Shown here in pieces: positions 24,701 to 36,550 of a stretch of DNA of 64,000 bases. A program made the position numbers and the translations under genes. Within the stretch, counting starts at the first letter, position 1; every line of letters starts with the position of its first letter. The notes beneath the pieces were generated by a model that searched no databases, was not told the DNA's origin, and saw nothing but the letters and a program-made list of their open reading frames with translations. The stretch is taken from positions 17,433,484-17,497,483 of the forward strand of contig NC_135550.1 in the NCBI RefSeq assembly GCF_964340395.1, read 5' to 3'. This DNA comes from Glandiceps talaboti. Taxonomy: Eukaryota > Hemichordata > Enteropneusta > Spengelidae.

Positions 24701-24907
24701 TGTATTCCAAAAAAATATACTCACGTCACACTCATAGAGTTCTTTTAGTTCCTCGTCCATCCACTCCTCTACCTGTAACCGCCTCCGTGTACTTTTAGGG
24801 TCATATTTTTGTGTTAAATGATTCTTTTGTCGGTTTGACTTCACCTTCAAAGTTGAATCATTTTCTGAATTTGGAACTGGTTCGTTAAAGCCAACCTGCA
24901 TCGCCAT
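15711..24907 (-). CDS. PPP1R14: PP1 inhibitor of the PPP1R14 (CPI-17/PHI-1/KEPI) family, complete
   Basis: Three exons on -: 24725-24907, 18421-18534 and 15711-15752. Junctions are GAC|GTGAGT, CTATTCTAG|GAA, GAT|GTAAGT and TTTTAG|GAC, all phase 0. Total 339 nt, giving 112 aa plus TAG. The family inhibits myosin and other PP1 holoenzymes when a threonine at the start of its conserved domain is phosphorylated (Thr38 of CPI-17). Here Thr32 of HLTQKYDPKSTRRRLQVEEW occupies that place, followed by DEELKELYECD, DIEIDIDELL, RYTAVQNLLEEAKKPID and DFIKELLEKIKKL, covering the whole helical domain. It is shorter than the vertebrate proteins (about 120-165 aa), with minimal tails. Vertebrate A/B/C/D paralogue assignment is not possible by eye; linkage to IYD and LRP11 suggests the PPP1R14C lineage. 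Confidence 0.93.
16270..17010 (-). repeat. Dispersed repeat with internal ~100-bp tandem units
   Basis: Between 16275 and 16660, GTTGCTATGGGCGTGGTC or GTTGCTAGG, followed by CATTTGCATACATTTTTTGA and ATGTTTA, recurs about three times. From 16720 to 16970 the sequence, read on -, matches the repeat at 1630-1800 (ACTACTCAGCAG, TGTGTCTTTTTGGTCA, ATGATGATTCCC). The 165-aa - strand ORF at 16515-17012 lies entirely inside this repeat and has no recognised domain, so it is not called as a gene. Confidence 0.7.
17731..18054. mobile_element. Non-autonomous hAT-like MITE in the PPP1R14 intron
   Basis: The left end CAGTGTTCTCCCCAC and right end TGGGGAGAACACTG are inverted repeats of about 14 bp enclosing about 320 bp with no ORF. 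CAGTG...CACTG termini fit hAT elements. Flanking GAACAAGC and GAACAACA agree at six of eight positions, a plausible decayed 8-bp target duplication. Superfamily assignment rests on the terminal repeats only. Confidence 0.65.
18700..18926. repeat. (CA)n then (CATA)n compound microsatellite
   Basis: A (CA)n run of about 78 bp passes through GTATGTACGTATG into about 125 bp of CATA repeats with one CAAA interruption. It lies in the first PPP1R14 intron, 170 bp upstream of the second exon. Confidence 0.97.
18990..21220. other. PPP1R14 first intron, no features
   Basis: AT-rich intron sequence. I see no exon, RNA gene or defined repeat. Confidence 0.5.
21225..21860 (+). repeat. Satellite array, ~61-bp unit
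   Basis: About ten tandem units built on GCAGTATCAATAACATAACT, ATAATTTACAGTGGCATC and CCTCCACAACATAATTCTA. Adjacent units alternate between ...TAATCAATG and ...TAGTGAATG variants, implying a ~122-bp higher-order dimer. The array produces a false repetitive - strand ORF at 21223-21594. Two more units lie inverted at 6180-6300. Confidence 0.93.
21948..21991. repeat. GTG/GT/G-rich simple repeat
   Basis: TGGTGGTGGTG followed by (GT)n and a run of ten or so G, inside the PPP1R14 first intron. Confidence 0.9.
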
Positions 24908-25587
24908 GCCTGTTCAGTTTTGGCAGTCATACGCTAACAAATCTACTGAACTTGCCGATTTACAACCATGGTGACCTATCAGTCCGCCAGTGAAAGAATA
25001 CAATAAGTTCACATTTGTTCTTCGACCAATGCTCCAGATTTATCAAGACACCGCACTTTTCATTAATCTCTACTGAACATTTCCAAAATAGTAAATTTGT
25101 TCGAAACGTGAAATTATCGAGACATTTAATGTGACGAACTTCTTGTTTACAAACATATAGTCCTACAGATAATCCTCCGCAGCTGCAGTGGAGTAGAACT
25201 GTTGTGTATATGCACGACTGAAAACTATTTAGGTTTGCGCATGCATATCAAATTGTCATCGTGTTATTAAACGCTTATGTGATGTGAAGGTCTTATTGAA
25301 TGTTTCCTATCCAATAGTTAAAGGTAATTTTTTGGACGATCATTCTTGGAGGTGTCGTCGTAAGAGAAACGAATATACTGAATGTGAATTTGTGGTTTCA
25401 TGGTGCGCATGCGTCTATCATTTCCGTACGCCATCTTGGATCGCTGTTGAAATCAACACAGGTACTGAGGTATGGCAACTTGTGAAAAATAATTTCGTTG
25501 CTGGTATATATATTTCATTTTCATGGAAAACATATGCAGTTGTATCTGTTTTTGTTACAGGTGGTGGATCATTCGCCGATAAACACC
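24908..25587. promoter_or_regulatory. Divergent promoter region between PPP1R14 and LRP11
   Basis: The two start codons lie 680 bp apart, head to head. TGCGCATGCGT at 25404-25414 is one base from the NRF-1 consensus, and CGCCATCTTGG at about 25430-25440 matches the YY1 consensus in reverse; both factors favour core promoters. A probable LRP11 5' non-coding exon ends at 25461 (ACAG|GTACTG) and is joined across a 99-bp intron (TTTTTGTTACAG at 25549-25560) to the exon with the ATG. No TATA box at a convincing position was identified. Confidence 0.55.
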
Positions 25588-28500
25588 ATGAAGTGTCACT
25601 TAGTGCTCGTTTTATTGATAACATATGCGACAGTGAGAGTTGAGCCATTGAGTGGACGTAGCGTACCCAAAAAGGGAGGGTATCCACATTCACGAACTGG
25701 TACAAATAATCACGGTTGGCCTTATGCGTCGTATGATGAACGGGAAGAGGAATCCGCTAAGCAACCGACAGCAGACGAGATAACATGTAAAGACTACTTT
25801 GAAGAACATACAGATTCTATTGTCCGTACTAAAGATTCTTTGAAAGCAGGCGCAATATTTCTTAGTGCCCCAACAGGAGTTACCAGCTTGCAAGACTGTA
25901 TGAATTCTTGTCAATGTGATGGAAAAGAAGACGACGAAGAGAGATGCGATATGGTGGTTTTTGAAGATTCGAAAAAGAACTGTTATTTATTCCACTGCAT
26001 AATTGATGGAAGAAACAAATGTCTGTTTGCTCATCATGACGGATACATGAGTATGTTGCTGGATGCTAGTACCTTCAAAAAGGACAAGGCAACAGCAACA
26101 GAACAAGAACTACCACAACCACAAGAACACTCCACTGAGAATCAGAACTTACAGACTACAACAACCATAAGAACTACCACAACCGTCGCAACCACTGCCA
26201 TAACTACAACAACAGAGAAATCAAGTAGGTTTATTGTATTGCCTTATCCTTATAATTTTAATAACCAGTCCTGCATAATACCGTGTTGCCTCTGACAACT
26301 GATCAATGTGACCAGGTTTGAGTGTGAATACGAGTGTATATATGTATATTATACTTCCATGGTGAAAATAAGAGACAGTGATGCAGTTGTATAATGAATA
26401 TCATCAAATCATCACCACAAAAGAAGCCGTGGTATTAGTTGAATATACCACTCTGCACTCAGGTACCTCCTTGTACTAAATGATATAGAACACATGAACA
26501 AATATGCAGAACAGTCTTTACTCATTACTGGAGATACAAATCAGAGTAGTCTGATGTGTAACACTATTATAGCCATTGCTAACCCCCAACTGTATAGCCT
26601 TAATAAACATATAGTCAGTCCATTGCACTGTTCTGCATTCAAGAACTTCATTGCCTCCTCACCACAATAGTCAAAATGATCACAAACAATATAGCAATTA
26701 AAAATGTTTGTCACATAAAATAGTTAAAGATATATTGTTGATATTTTTGTTACAAGACCATATAATGTCACATGAGTATATCAATGTATTATTATTAATT
26801 AACTTAGTCCTTGCAATGCATACGAAGAAATAACCCCAATTAAGTTAGAGTTAGTTCCCTGTCAATGTTAGCATTTAAAACCATTTTTGTATGTAAATTT
26901 CAAAGACTGGTTAATATACCTCTTATAAAACACAGAACGGGCAACTCCTTTTGTGATATTTACCTGTTTGACAAAACAGAAATAAGTGGATAATATAAAT
27001 AATGAATAATTCCCCTATTACACAAAGCATAAAACACCAACTCGGTTTTCAGTTATCAATATGGTTGGTACTTTATCGCAAAAGATCTGTTTTTTTAGCT
27101 GCAGTTGCTGAAAAATATAATGATAATATAAAGAAGTAATCCGGGTTGTTTAATTTGAGTGGTGTGAATCAAACTTGAATTGAATAACTGAAAAAGCATA
27201 CATCATGATGTACGTATAAAATGACAAATGCTATAATGGATACATAAACATGTAGCCAGTTCTATAAATACCTTTACATTCTATGAGCTCTGTTGATTTT
27301 ATATCCTCTTTTTTTTTCCATGCTAGAAATTCCCTGTGCACGCTTTGAATTTCAATGTGATAATGGGGAATGTATTGGGATATATCATGCATGTGATGGT
27401 ATCCCTCATTGCATGGATAAGTCAGATGAAAACTGTGACTATGGTAAGGAATACATGTGGTTTGGTGTCACACTTGAACTTCACTTCTGGCTCTACTTTG
27501 GTGATTTACCACATAATTTATCCTTGTGACTGTTCTGTCTTGCACCTTCTGTTTTTTCTTTTGCTGTTGATTTTTATGTCACTTTTCCTTTTCTTCCTTA
27601 TTTATTAGAACAGTATTTTTGTTTCAGCTTATTTATTTTCAAGAATTGCTCAAGAAATGGATGTAGCTTTGAAGTTTAAAAGTATTCTAGAGCACAGGAA
27701 ATATACCACGTGATACAAAATGTTGTTCATATCATGTGTAAAAAGACAATTCTTCTCAACTCTTTGAGTGTTCTTCTCAAACTGGTGGGCAGGCTTAAAG
27801 GTATCTGGGCACTTTTTTCTTTCACTAATTTGGTATTTTATCTGTCGACTTTTCCTCACTAGTGAAGCATGATGATATTGTTTATGCTACACCCGAGCAA
27901 GAAGATGCTCATCTTCCTCCTGCTCAAGACTTCTACCAGTACAATCATAATTCTAACCATAGACCTGCTACTAACCAAGACACCGCACAATCTAATGATT
28001 ACGAAGATCTTAGAAAATACTATGAACAAAATTATGGCAACGTCGATAAACCTGACAGTCAGGGTTATGAACACATAGGACATGCACAGGGTGATGCTGA
28101 TAATAGTGGATCGTATGATAACCAAAATAGCAAACCAAAAACACATCAAAACTTCAATAATTATAACCACAATAATGGGTATGCTATGAATGAGCACCAT
28201 TCAGCCAACTATGATAGCAACGAAAATAATAATCATGATGATGATGATGATGATGGGGCAGACCAGCCAAACTACATTCATGATAATATCAAAGGGTATC
28301 CTAATACACAGTGGAAGAAAAATGGTGGTCGTAAGAAAACAGCAAACACAGATGATGAAGGTGGTGATGCCAAATACTATTATGAATCTATCACAGCACC
28401 ATCACTTGCTAACAAGCATGTTGTTACTTCAAGATATCCTGCACCTTTGCCTAATGCTCGAACTTACCACTATCTCTCTGACTCTGAGCAAGATGTTGAT

Positions 28501-31500
28501 AATGGTAACATCTCTTATTCTCTTTCTGTCTGTGTCTGTGTGCCTGTGGTGGTGGTGGTGGCAGTGTTGACTTCTGCTCTGTGCAAGCATTTCTCATGCT
28601 GTAGAATGTGCTCCCCTTGCATATATTATTGAGACTACAATAGTCATTGCATGCATGGTGTAGTTGTAGCATCCTTCACACAGAACTGCATGTGCCAACA
28701 TTGATTTGTGTGATATACCATAGCTCTCAGTGAGTGTATCTATCAGTATACATCATCAATCTACTGCTCACTGTATGTCATTATTGGTACAGTAATACTG
28801 TATCTTCATATTGCATGGAGGTTGGTGTTCGTTGTCCAAAGTGCAAAGAAATCACATTTCAAGGCGTTTCTTTTTAATGAGTGTAAAATAAAATGCAAGA
28901 GTAGGCAGGTGTAATAGTAACTAATACGTAAGTGTACATAACATCTAACCCTAGTTTTAAAGTGTTGTGTGACCACAAAATATGTGACATCCTTTTTGTT
29001 TTCACAATACATGTAGATTTTTAAAAATTTAGTGCATGGAAATCTTTGATGTTTACTTTGTGTCTATAAAAACATATGTGTAATACATTTCACACATTCT
29101 CTTCTCAGACTTCATGACTAATCCTATGTTGTTAGTAGCAGTAACCATTTGTTTATCTTTGGCATTCATATCTTTCTCTTTCCATTAAACTCATGACTTG
29201 TGTTTCTGTTTCTGCTAGATTATAGCAATCCTTGGTTTTACTATACCATGGGCAATGTGAATGGCGATAAGCCAAACACATATGACGAGGATTATGACTA
29301 TTCTGTACTTACTAACATTGAAGATGGGCAAACAGATGACGATGATGATGATAATGATGATGATGAAAATGAAAATGATGACATGATAAATAGTGAGGAT
29401 AATTCTGAAGAGGGATTATTAGTTACGACAAAGTCACCTGTATTACCTCAAGACAAAGGTAATCAATAGGCCTTTTGAAGTAGGAAACAATGGAGGCATG
29501 CAAGGATTTTTAGTGAAAAATATATACATGAAGATAAATTTTTTCTGAGAAGTGACTTTTAGCTGTTCAGATAATTGTTACCATTGTGTGCAGATGTGAT
29601 GAGATAGGAAGATGTTTAAAAAAAAAACAGAATTGTTTGGGTTTTTTGCTGTTTCCAAAAGTATAATCTCTCTGTTGATGTTGGTATTTATTTTTTCTAC
29701 ATTTGTCATAACTTTGATAAATATTTTTTTTGTCAAAGTCTCACTAAATAGACACCTTTCTCCATTTTCATAAGATACTTGCAACTGATAAATTCTTTCC
29801 TGACAAGTGTTACTCATTCACCATTCACATTTTATTCATTTCCTGCTCTCTTCACTCTTCTTGTATCACCATGTATTGTGGTTTATAAAGCAAACATTTC
29901 CTCTCCCAATACAGATAGCATTAGGAAGTTTATCTGTATTGTTTTCATCAGATTTCAATATCATTTACTACCCTGACAATTGAGGTTTCGTTTTACAGAG
30001 ATGGACACAAACTAAAACTATTGTTACGACATTGTTGATAAAGCTATTGATTGGCTGTTGGTTTAACTTCCATGTTCTATAGTGTGTATTTCCGAGACTA
30101 GATTCGCACAACAGAGGCACCAAAATTGCCCACTTGTGTAATCTACCACATTGAACAGCAATAGTTTTAGTTTGTGTGTATCTTAGTAAACAGAGACCTC
30201 AATTGCCAGAGTAGTAAATTGATCACTGGTATGTTTAAAGTTACCTCAACATGTTAAAAATTCCTAACACCTGTGAAATTCTGCTTTCTGTATTTACACA
30301 TGAAATAATTATCTACCCAATAATTTGGCATATAAATATTAATCATGTGATTACAGTCGCTAATACTATATGAGAGACAAAAGTTGACAAATTACAAAAA
30401 AAGGTAACCTAAATGCCTGATATTAGTATTACTAGTATATGAGCAAATGCAAAATTTTCATCCAAAAAGTTATCAAAAAGTCAGTTTGTGCCAGACTTGA
30501 AACCACCCACTATAGTAGTTGCTGTGATTTCTAGCAAAAGTTGCAGAATCTTTCCAGGCTTTGATAAGCTTGCATGTATACCAGTACATGTAGTCCACTA
30601 TGAGTAGAACAGAATAGAAAAGTACATTTCTTCATTTGATTTTCTGCAATAAGTGTTTGGGTGCTAAAACAAACTAGTAAATATATGTATGGATTGCAGC
30701 ATAGGTATCATTTGAAATATCTTAGACCCACAAAAATGATGACTTTACTCAAATTATTCTTAAACATTTTGTGTGCACAGATACAGGTATGATCATATGA
30801 ATTATGAAATCCAAAATGCAACCAACTATTGTTCTATTGAGTGTTTTACTGATGGAATTTAGTTCTGCATATACATTGGGCTTATGCTATGAAATGCTGG
30901 TCCTAATGTGATAAACTCATTCGTAGTCCTCAATAGCTTTGCTAAATTAACTTTCTCTGATATTAAGGCAGGGTGGAGCTATACTGTAATGCAATCTCCC
31001 TTGTATGGTGCATTGAATGTTCAGCCTTTATGTAACTGATCAGGGTGTACTGTACAAAGGGGATTGGACTAGCTGCTCAGGTCAGAGTACCCTGTAGATG
31101 TAAAAACAGACAATTTAATAAAGCCAGTGAGAACTGCAAGAGAGTCTTCTAATGTGTGCTAATGCCAATATAAAAAAATCAGACTGCTAGCACTAGATCA
31201 TTTGAAGTGAATTTCCATGCAGGTATTCAATTAAAGGGACAGAATGGGTGCTGATACATAGTGCATGGTTTGTCACCTAGGGCAAACAGTTGTATTGTAA
31301 GATTTGTAGGTTTAGTTATGTGAAGCAGCAAGAGGCAAACCAGTGTCAGTAGTGAAGATGCTGATTGTTGTAATGTCATTTTTATTTTGTAGACGAGCCT
31401 AAAACAACAGCATACCAACCACCAAGTGTAGCAGTGAAGACAGCTGAGGTCATCCACACTGCATCAGGTGAGCAACCCACACAACATGAGCCAGAAGATG

Positions 31501-31802
31501 AATTGAACGGAGAAGAATCTACTACAGCTGCTGGAAATATCAAAGAAGGCAATGATGTACAAGTAAACAAGACATCAGGTGTAGAGTTAGAGGTAGATGT
31601 TGAAGTCATGGAATCTGGGTCAGGAAGAACTCTTCCTGAGACTAGCGCAATACTGCCCCTTGCTATCGGCCTTGCAATCACCTTGGTATTACTAGTAATG
31701 GTAGCTTGCAGACTTCGAATGGTGAAGAGGAAATTGCGGTATGGGCGTCCTTTGCCAAATTCACAAGAAGCAGACTATCTAATCAATGGCATGTATCTGT
31801 AG
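25588..31802 (+). CDS. LRP11: LRP11-like receptor: signal peptide, MANSC, LDLa, TM, conserved tail
   Basis: Exons 25588-26224, 27327-27443, 27863-28504, 29219-29458 and 31393-31802 all join in phase 1 and sum to 2046 nt (681 aa). The ATG at 25588 (AACACCATGA) starts a signal peptide, about residues 1-17 ([10 protein letters not shown]). Residues 64-160 hold eight Cys (67, 104, 108, 110, 120, 132, 137, 145), a MANSC domain. A Thr-rich linker follows, then an LDLa module (Cys 216, 223, 228, 235, 241, 249; DKSDENC). Residues 253-630 are Asp/Asn/Ser-rich and low-complexity. One TM segment lies at about 631-652 ([19 protein letters not shown]). The 28-residue tail ends [11 protein letters not shown], as in vertebrate LRP11. 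Human LRP11 also has a PKD domain between MANSC and LDLa, and I see none here. Type I membrane topology is inferred; ligands are unknown. Confidence 0.9.
26225..27326. other. LRP11 intron 1, no PKD exon seen
   Basis: This is where an exon for the vertebrate PKD domain would be expected. The sequence is AT-rich with many stops, and I found no open segment with PKD-type Trp or Tyr/Gly signatures and splice sites. The donor at 26225 (GTAGGT) is acceptable; read-through adds 23 codons before a stop. Confidence 0.5.
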
Positions 31803-33700
31803 CTGTGTCTAGTTCCCCCAACTTCTTTATGTGTAAATTTTCTGTTTTTTGTTCAATCTGACTGTATGCTCCATTTAGGGTTACCAAAAAACACTGTCAT
31901 ACAAAAAGTAGAGAATGTGATACATTGATAATATCTACATGTACATGACTTTAATTCTTCAGTGTTGTAGATTATGCCATCTTCCGATAATCAGAGAGAT
32001 ACAAAATTTCATGGTTTGGCCACTGGGAGTGCTGTTTGTAAGTCTTTTTTTTCAGCTAAAATTGAGGGCCTGAATAGTTGAGTATTGTAGCCTAAAGACA
32101 GCAGACATGAAGTTATCGCTCATTTTCTGTGGTTTTATTAGTGACTATCATTAATTGAAACATGCCAAACTGCTACTGCAATGCTCTTTTAAGAATACAC
32201 AGGGGTTTCTTTTAAACATGTTTTGTTCATGGCTTCATGCATTGTTGTACAATCAGTGGCTATGACCAAATTTTAGCCCCTACACTTTGGCAAATTTGCC
32301 CTCTTGCAGTCATTTTGTGTGAAAGGGCCAGAACTTCAGTAACTGGAATGTGGCCTAATTTATCAGTGTCTCTATGTCATATACTAATGAAATTTGACAG
32401 TTTAATTGCAATACACAATACCTAGCATTAGGTAGATGATATGAAATGTTGTACAGAAAACTATAAATATTATAATATTATATAGATATATATGCATCAA
32501 AAAAGAAAATGAAGTGATGCCAGAATGATTTCCTTGTGATGCTCCTTTTGCTGTCTGTCCAATTGAGTAATTTCCCTGTCGTAAATATGGCATGCAGGTT
32601 TACTTTAAGTCACTTACTTGTTCTCTTGTCATGGCCATACTTAATAATCAAATATAGTATAAAGACACAAATGGGGTGTATAGTAACTCCAGGCTAATCA
32701 GAAATACCATTATATTAGTACTTTTGTAAACATAAAATGCGACTCAGAAATGTACTGTTTTGAATTTTTCCTGTTTTTCAAGCACACTTGTCCCAAGGCA
32801 CACTCTGCCTTAATTGAAATGGACAGTTTAAGCTGACATCAGTTGGACGATTCAAAGATTACATGTGATTAGTGTATGTTCATAGGCTGTTTATATTAGA
32901 AATTTTCCAATTTTGTACTCCAACAGTGACCAAGTTTGAAAGAACTCTCAACTATTAGTATTACTATTATAATCAGTGTTTGATGTATAAATAGCAAAGA
33001 CGATTAGTGTGGATGAGCCTTGTGTAGAATTCATGCTTTTATGTCGGTATGTGCATTTTATCAGCATTATCACAGGCCTTTGGTCCGTGATTTATTAGAG
33101 CAGTGCCATACTAGGATGTCAAGGCATAGAGTAATTGATATGAATGAAATACAAATATGATGGCTGTACATATCTCAGAAATAGATGAAAAAAATTGATG
33201 TAATTTGTACATACTGTGAAACTACTGTCATATTTAAGCACTGCCAATGTTCGTATACAGGAAGCTCAACTTTGATGCATTTGGCTAAAACGCGCACAAC
33301 AGGGTTTTGTTCTCCTAAAATGTCTTGTGTTTGTTGGGCTAGTGAACCAGTTTTCAGTTTGCTGATGTTTACATATTTCTAGATGCCAAACAAAGGCCAA
33401 CTAGGAAAAAAAACAAGCACATCTGTGACTCTTAGCAATTTTGACTGCTATTTCAAAGGGAATATGCAGATATTTATTGATGCAGTTATATTTAACAAAA
33501 TGGAATCACATCACTCAAGTTTTTTTGAGTATGTGCACTGTCTGTTTATTTACTATGTTCCTATGTTTACATGTGGAATCTTTCAATTTACTGTAGGGGT
33601 GTCAGTTATGTAACACTGACCTGTGTCTCTTTTTTGTTTCAAAGAAGTGATTTTGTAAATCTAATGATATGACTGTATCAGTAGATTTGTAGATGAGCAG
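31803..33700 (+). other. Probable LRP11 3' UTR and flank
   Basis: No coding exon is seen after the TAG at 31800-31802. The sequence is AT-rich. The transcript end cannot be placed: several weak A-rich signals exist, and CAATAAAG at about 34741 is one candidate well downstream. Confidence 0.3.
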
Positions 33701-33764
33701 TCATGAAATAGTGTTGTTATTTTACCTTTTCAAAACTTTGTTTTCCCCCATACGAGCTCCACTC

Positions 33765-34105
33765 GCTGTAACTAGAGTATTTTTTTCCCTGACCAGACAA
33801 CCCAACAGTATATTAACTGAAATTGTTAAAACCAATAATTTGACATTGTAGATAATAATTCGGTGTCAGTTTTATCCAGTAGTAGTACAGCAACAGGTTG
33901 GAATCGTGATAGCATTGAGAGCACTGATTTTAGGGTGCGGACCCAAAATCAATTTGACTGGATTTTAATTGGTATCATATTATGTGTACATATACGCAAA
34001 TATGTTAGCCCAGAGGTGATTCAATACTGTTCAGGGTGTACAATATTAATAACACAGTTTCAAAAAAAAAAATTTTCATTGCAGTTAGTGCTGCTTTGAA
34101 AAGTA
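33765..34105 (+). repeat. Dispersed repeat, near-continuous copy
   Basis: It matches the two halves at 3745-3830 and 4505-4740 in order: CAGACAACCCAACAG, GAAATTGTTAAAACC, GTAGTACAGCAACAGGTTG, GGTGCGGACCCAAAATCAA, CTGTTCAGGGTGTA, then a run of A. The two loci differ by many substitutions, so the copies are not recent. Confidence 0.65.
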
Positions 34106-34109
34106 TGAT

Positions 34110-35950
34110 TTCTAGAATTACAGGGTTGAAATTACAAATTTGGCAATGCCAGGGGAGATCCCAGTTCATAAAATTTGAAAACCTCATCGCTATTGGAACC
34201 TAAAGAGAAGGTGATTCTTTTGCCAGGAAAATATTGTTAAATATTTCTGGGGAAATGTTTTTGTTTTTTTAATTTTGTCTTTATTTCTGTTGAAAAGAAA
34301 ATACGCAATCTTTTTTTTTTCAGGGGATATGTTGTTGTTTTTTAAAACAACAGTTGACTGATTGCTGTAATCAAAGTTGTATTTTCATTGAATGAATTTT
34401 TTTAGCCAGAAAAAAGACATCAACATTTTCTCTTTTTTTTTTTTTAAATACCAGTAGATATATCATACTTTACTGATATAGATATGTTATACCACTGTTT
34501 ACTAAATGTTGAAATATTATTTATATATCAGGTACTAGAATTATGCGTGATTTGTGTGATGAAAAACAATTATAATTAAATTGCAACGATGCTTTGATCA
34601 CATATCAATGAAATGTTAAAATAAAAAAAAAATTATTTGTTTAGGCTCAGCAAAAGGTCAAATTCATAGCATATATTAGCATAAATTAGCAAAAAAAATC
34701 CTTGCACATTCCATAGCGAATAGTAATACTATGACAAACTCAATAAAGAATTTGTTCATTTATATTTAGAATAGTCCTTACCAGGAAAGTGTTGGACATT
34801 TCCATAAATACATTAGTGTAAATATATTGTGCTATTGTGCTGTATCAATTGAGTACATGTATAGTTGTTTGAACCAATAGAAAAAGAAAAGTAACACTTT
34901 TCCCCACAAATGATGTCTAGGTTATGTACATTTCAATGATGTGTGTCTATTGGTTGATGTTGTATTTCGTTCGTTGTGCTAGCCAACCTCGCCTATCCAC
35001 CTGTTTTCAGACGTGGACGAGGTCTAGTATCCTCAATGAAAAGTATCGTCGTGTAATATGTACTTATCACGTTGATTGTCCTGTGAAAATTAAGATATTT
35101 ACGAAAGTGTGCGTGGATAGGATATTCAAGAAAATACACCTTGTGTGTGTATGTGTTGTTGTTGTTGTTGTTGTTTTACTAAGTTGAAAAGTTCAGATGT
35201 AATACAGTGATGCAATCTGTCAAAACCATAGTAATAACAGAAACTAGAAGGAGAGGTGCAAACTTGTCAGTTTTGCTATTTTTCCATCAGGTATATTCAA
35301 GTTGTCGTGAGTGTTCATGTGCCAAGTTTATCTGTGTGAACGTAGATAAATGAATGTTTAATATATAAGTTTGAACCGCAGAATTTTAGTTGAAATACTA
35401 CACAGTCAGAAAATGTACGTTTAATGAATTATCACACCAGTGACACCACCATCATTAGATTATGAATTACATGGAGTCGTAGGAACTCAACAGTTTCTAG
35501 CACCAGTTCAGTTGTTTGTTAGATTAGAAACTACACAACAATAGTATCAGTTCTGTATGTGTACCACTGTTCTACTGTAGTACTGTTCAAGTCATGTTTA
35601 TATGTGACCAGTGATACTTAATATTTCTATGCAAATATATTAAGTGTAGAGGTTGTGTAGTGTAAAGATTGTTTGTTGATTCAGACTCACTCCAGTTACT
35701 CTGCAGTCAAAGACAGATTCCAACAGATAGAGTTTCCCCCAGTTATTCATATTACCCTACATTTGCTTCTCATTTGTAAAGGCCAGACAGCTTTGTACTA
35801 TAAAAGTGCTGTGGTGTTTCTTTTTCTTTTATTTTCATCTCAACAACATAATGGGATTACCAAGGATATATTTTCATATTGCTATGGGATCACCAACAGG
35901 AAAATGAAAATACCGGTATATCCCCAACATTTTTAACAAAATTGTACCTT
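34110..35950. other. Intergenic, no gene seen
   Basis: AT-rich with several T- or A-runs. The open frame at 34924-35187 ends in a GTT repeat and shows no domain. Confidence 0.45.
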
Positions 35951-35959
35951 TTTATTTTG

Positions 35960-36115
35960 CCTATCTGTGGCTTGGAATCCTACTCGTAGTAGTCCTATCT
36001 GGAACATTGAGTAGTATACTGAAAAAGAAGAAGAATCTGAAGATCTCCTTCTCCAGACCGACATCTTTGTAGTCTTCAGATTCAAAGTCACAGATAGCCT
36101 GTAGACTACTACTAC
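35960..36115. mobile_element. Small inverted-repeat element
   Basis: CTATCTGTGGCTTGGAATC near 35961 pairs with GATTCAAAGTCACAGATAG near 36079-36097, and CTACTCGTAGTAG pairs with the following GTAGACTACTAC. A second internal pair (AATCTGAAGATC and TCTTCAGATTC) lies inside. It is probably a degenerate palindromic MITE. Confidence 0.5.
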
Positions 36116-36550
36116 TTGACCCTAACTCTCTCAGTGCAATTCAAATTCCAGAAATCTGATCCAGGCAACTGTAAGAAATACTAACTGCACAAATATACTG
36201 AAAGTCATTTCAAACTCCAGAACTAATTCACACAAGTGAGCTATTTCATATAGGCCCTCAACTTGACCTTCTTTTTGGTTTCCTTCCCAATATCCTTAGT
36301 AGTCTTCAGACTGAATAGTAACTGTTAAAAGACAATGATGTGTGATGATACAGACTGTATAGAATTGGATATTTTGTCCATATTTGTTTTGAAACTTTTC
36401 TTTACAATTGAATATTTTGAAGAAGAAAAAAGATGACACTGTGTTAGAAGCAGAATAAGATGTACATTTTACACCCATTAAAACCATGTTTGTATAAATA
36501 AACTATTGTTATTGTGAAAATACTTGTCCACTCTCTCTATATATTACATA

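Noticed and set aside
34924-35187. 87-aa Cys-containing + strand ORF
   Set aside because: Ends in a GTT simple repeat, with no signal of a known Cys-rich fold.
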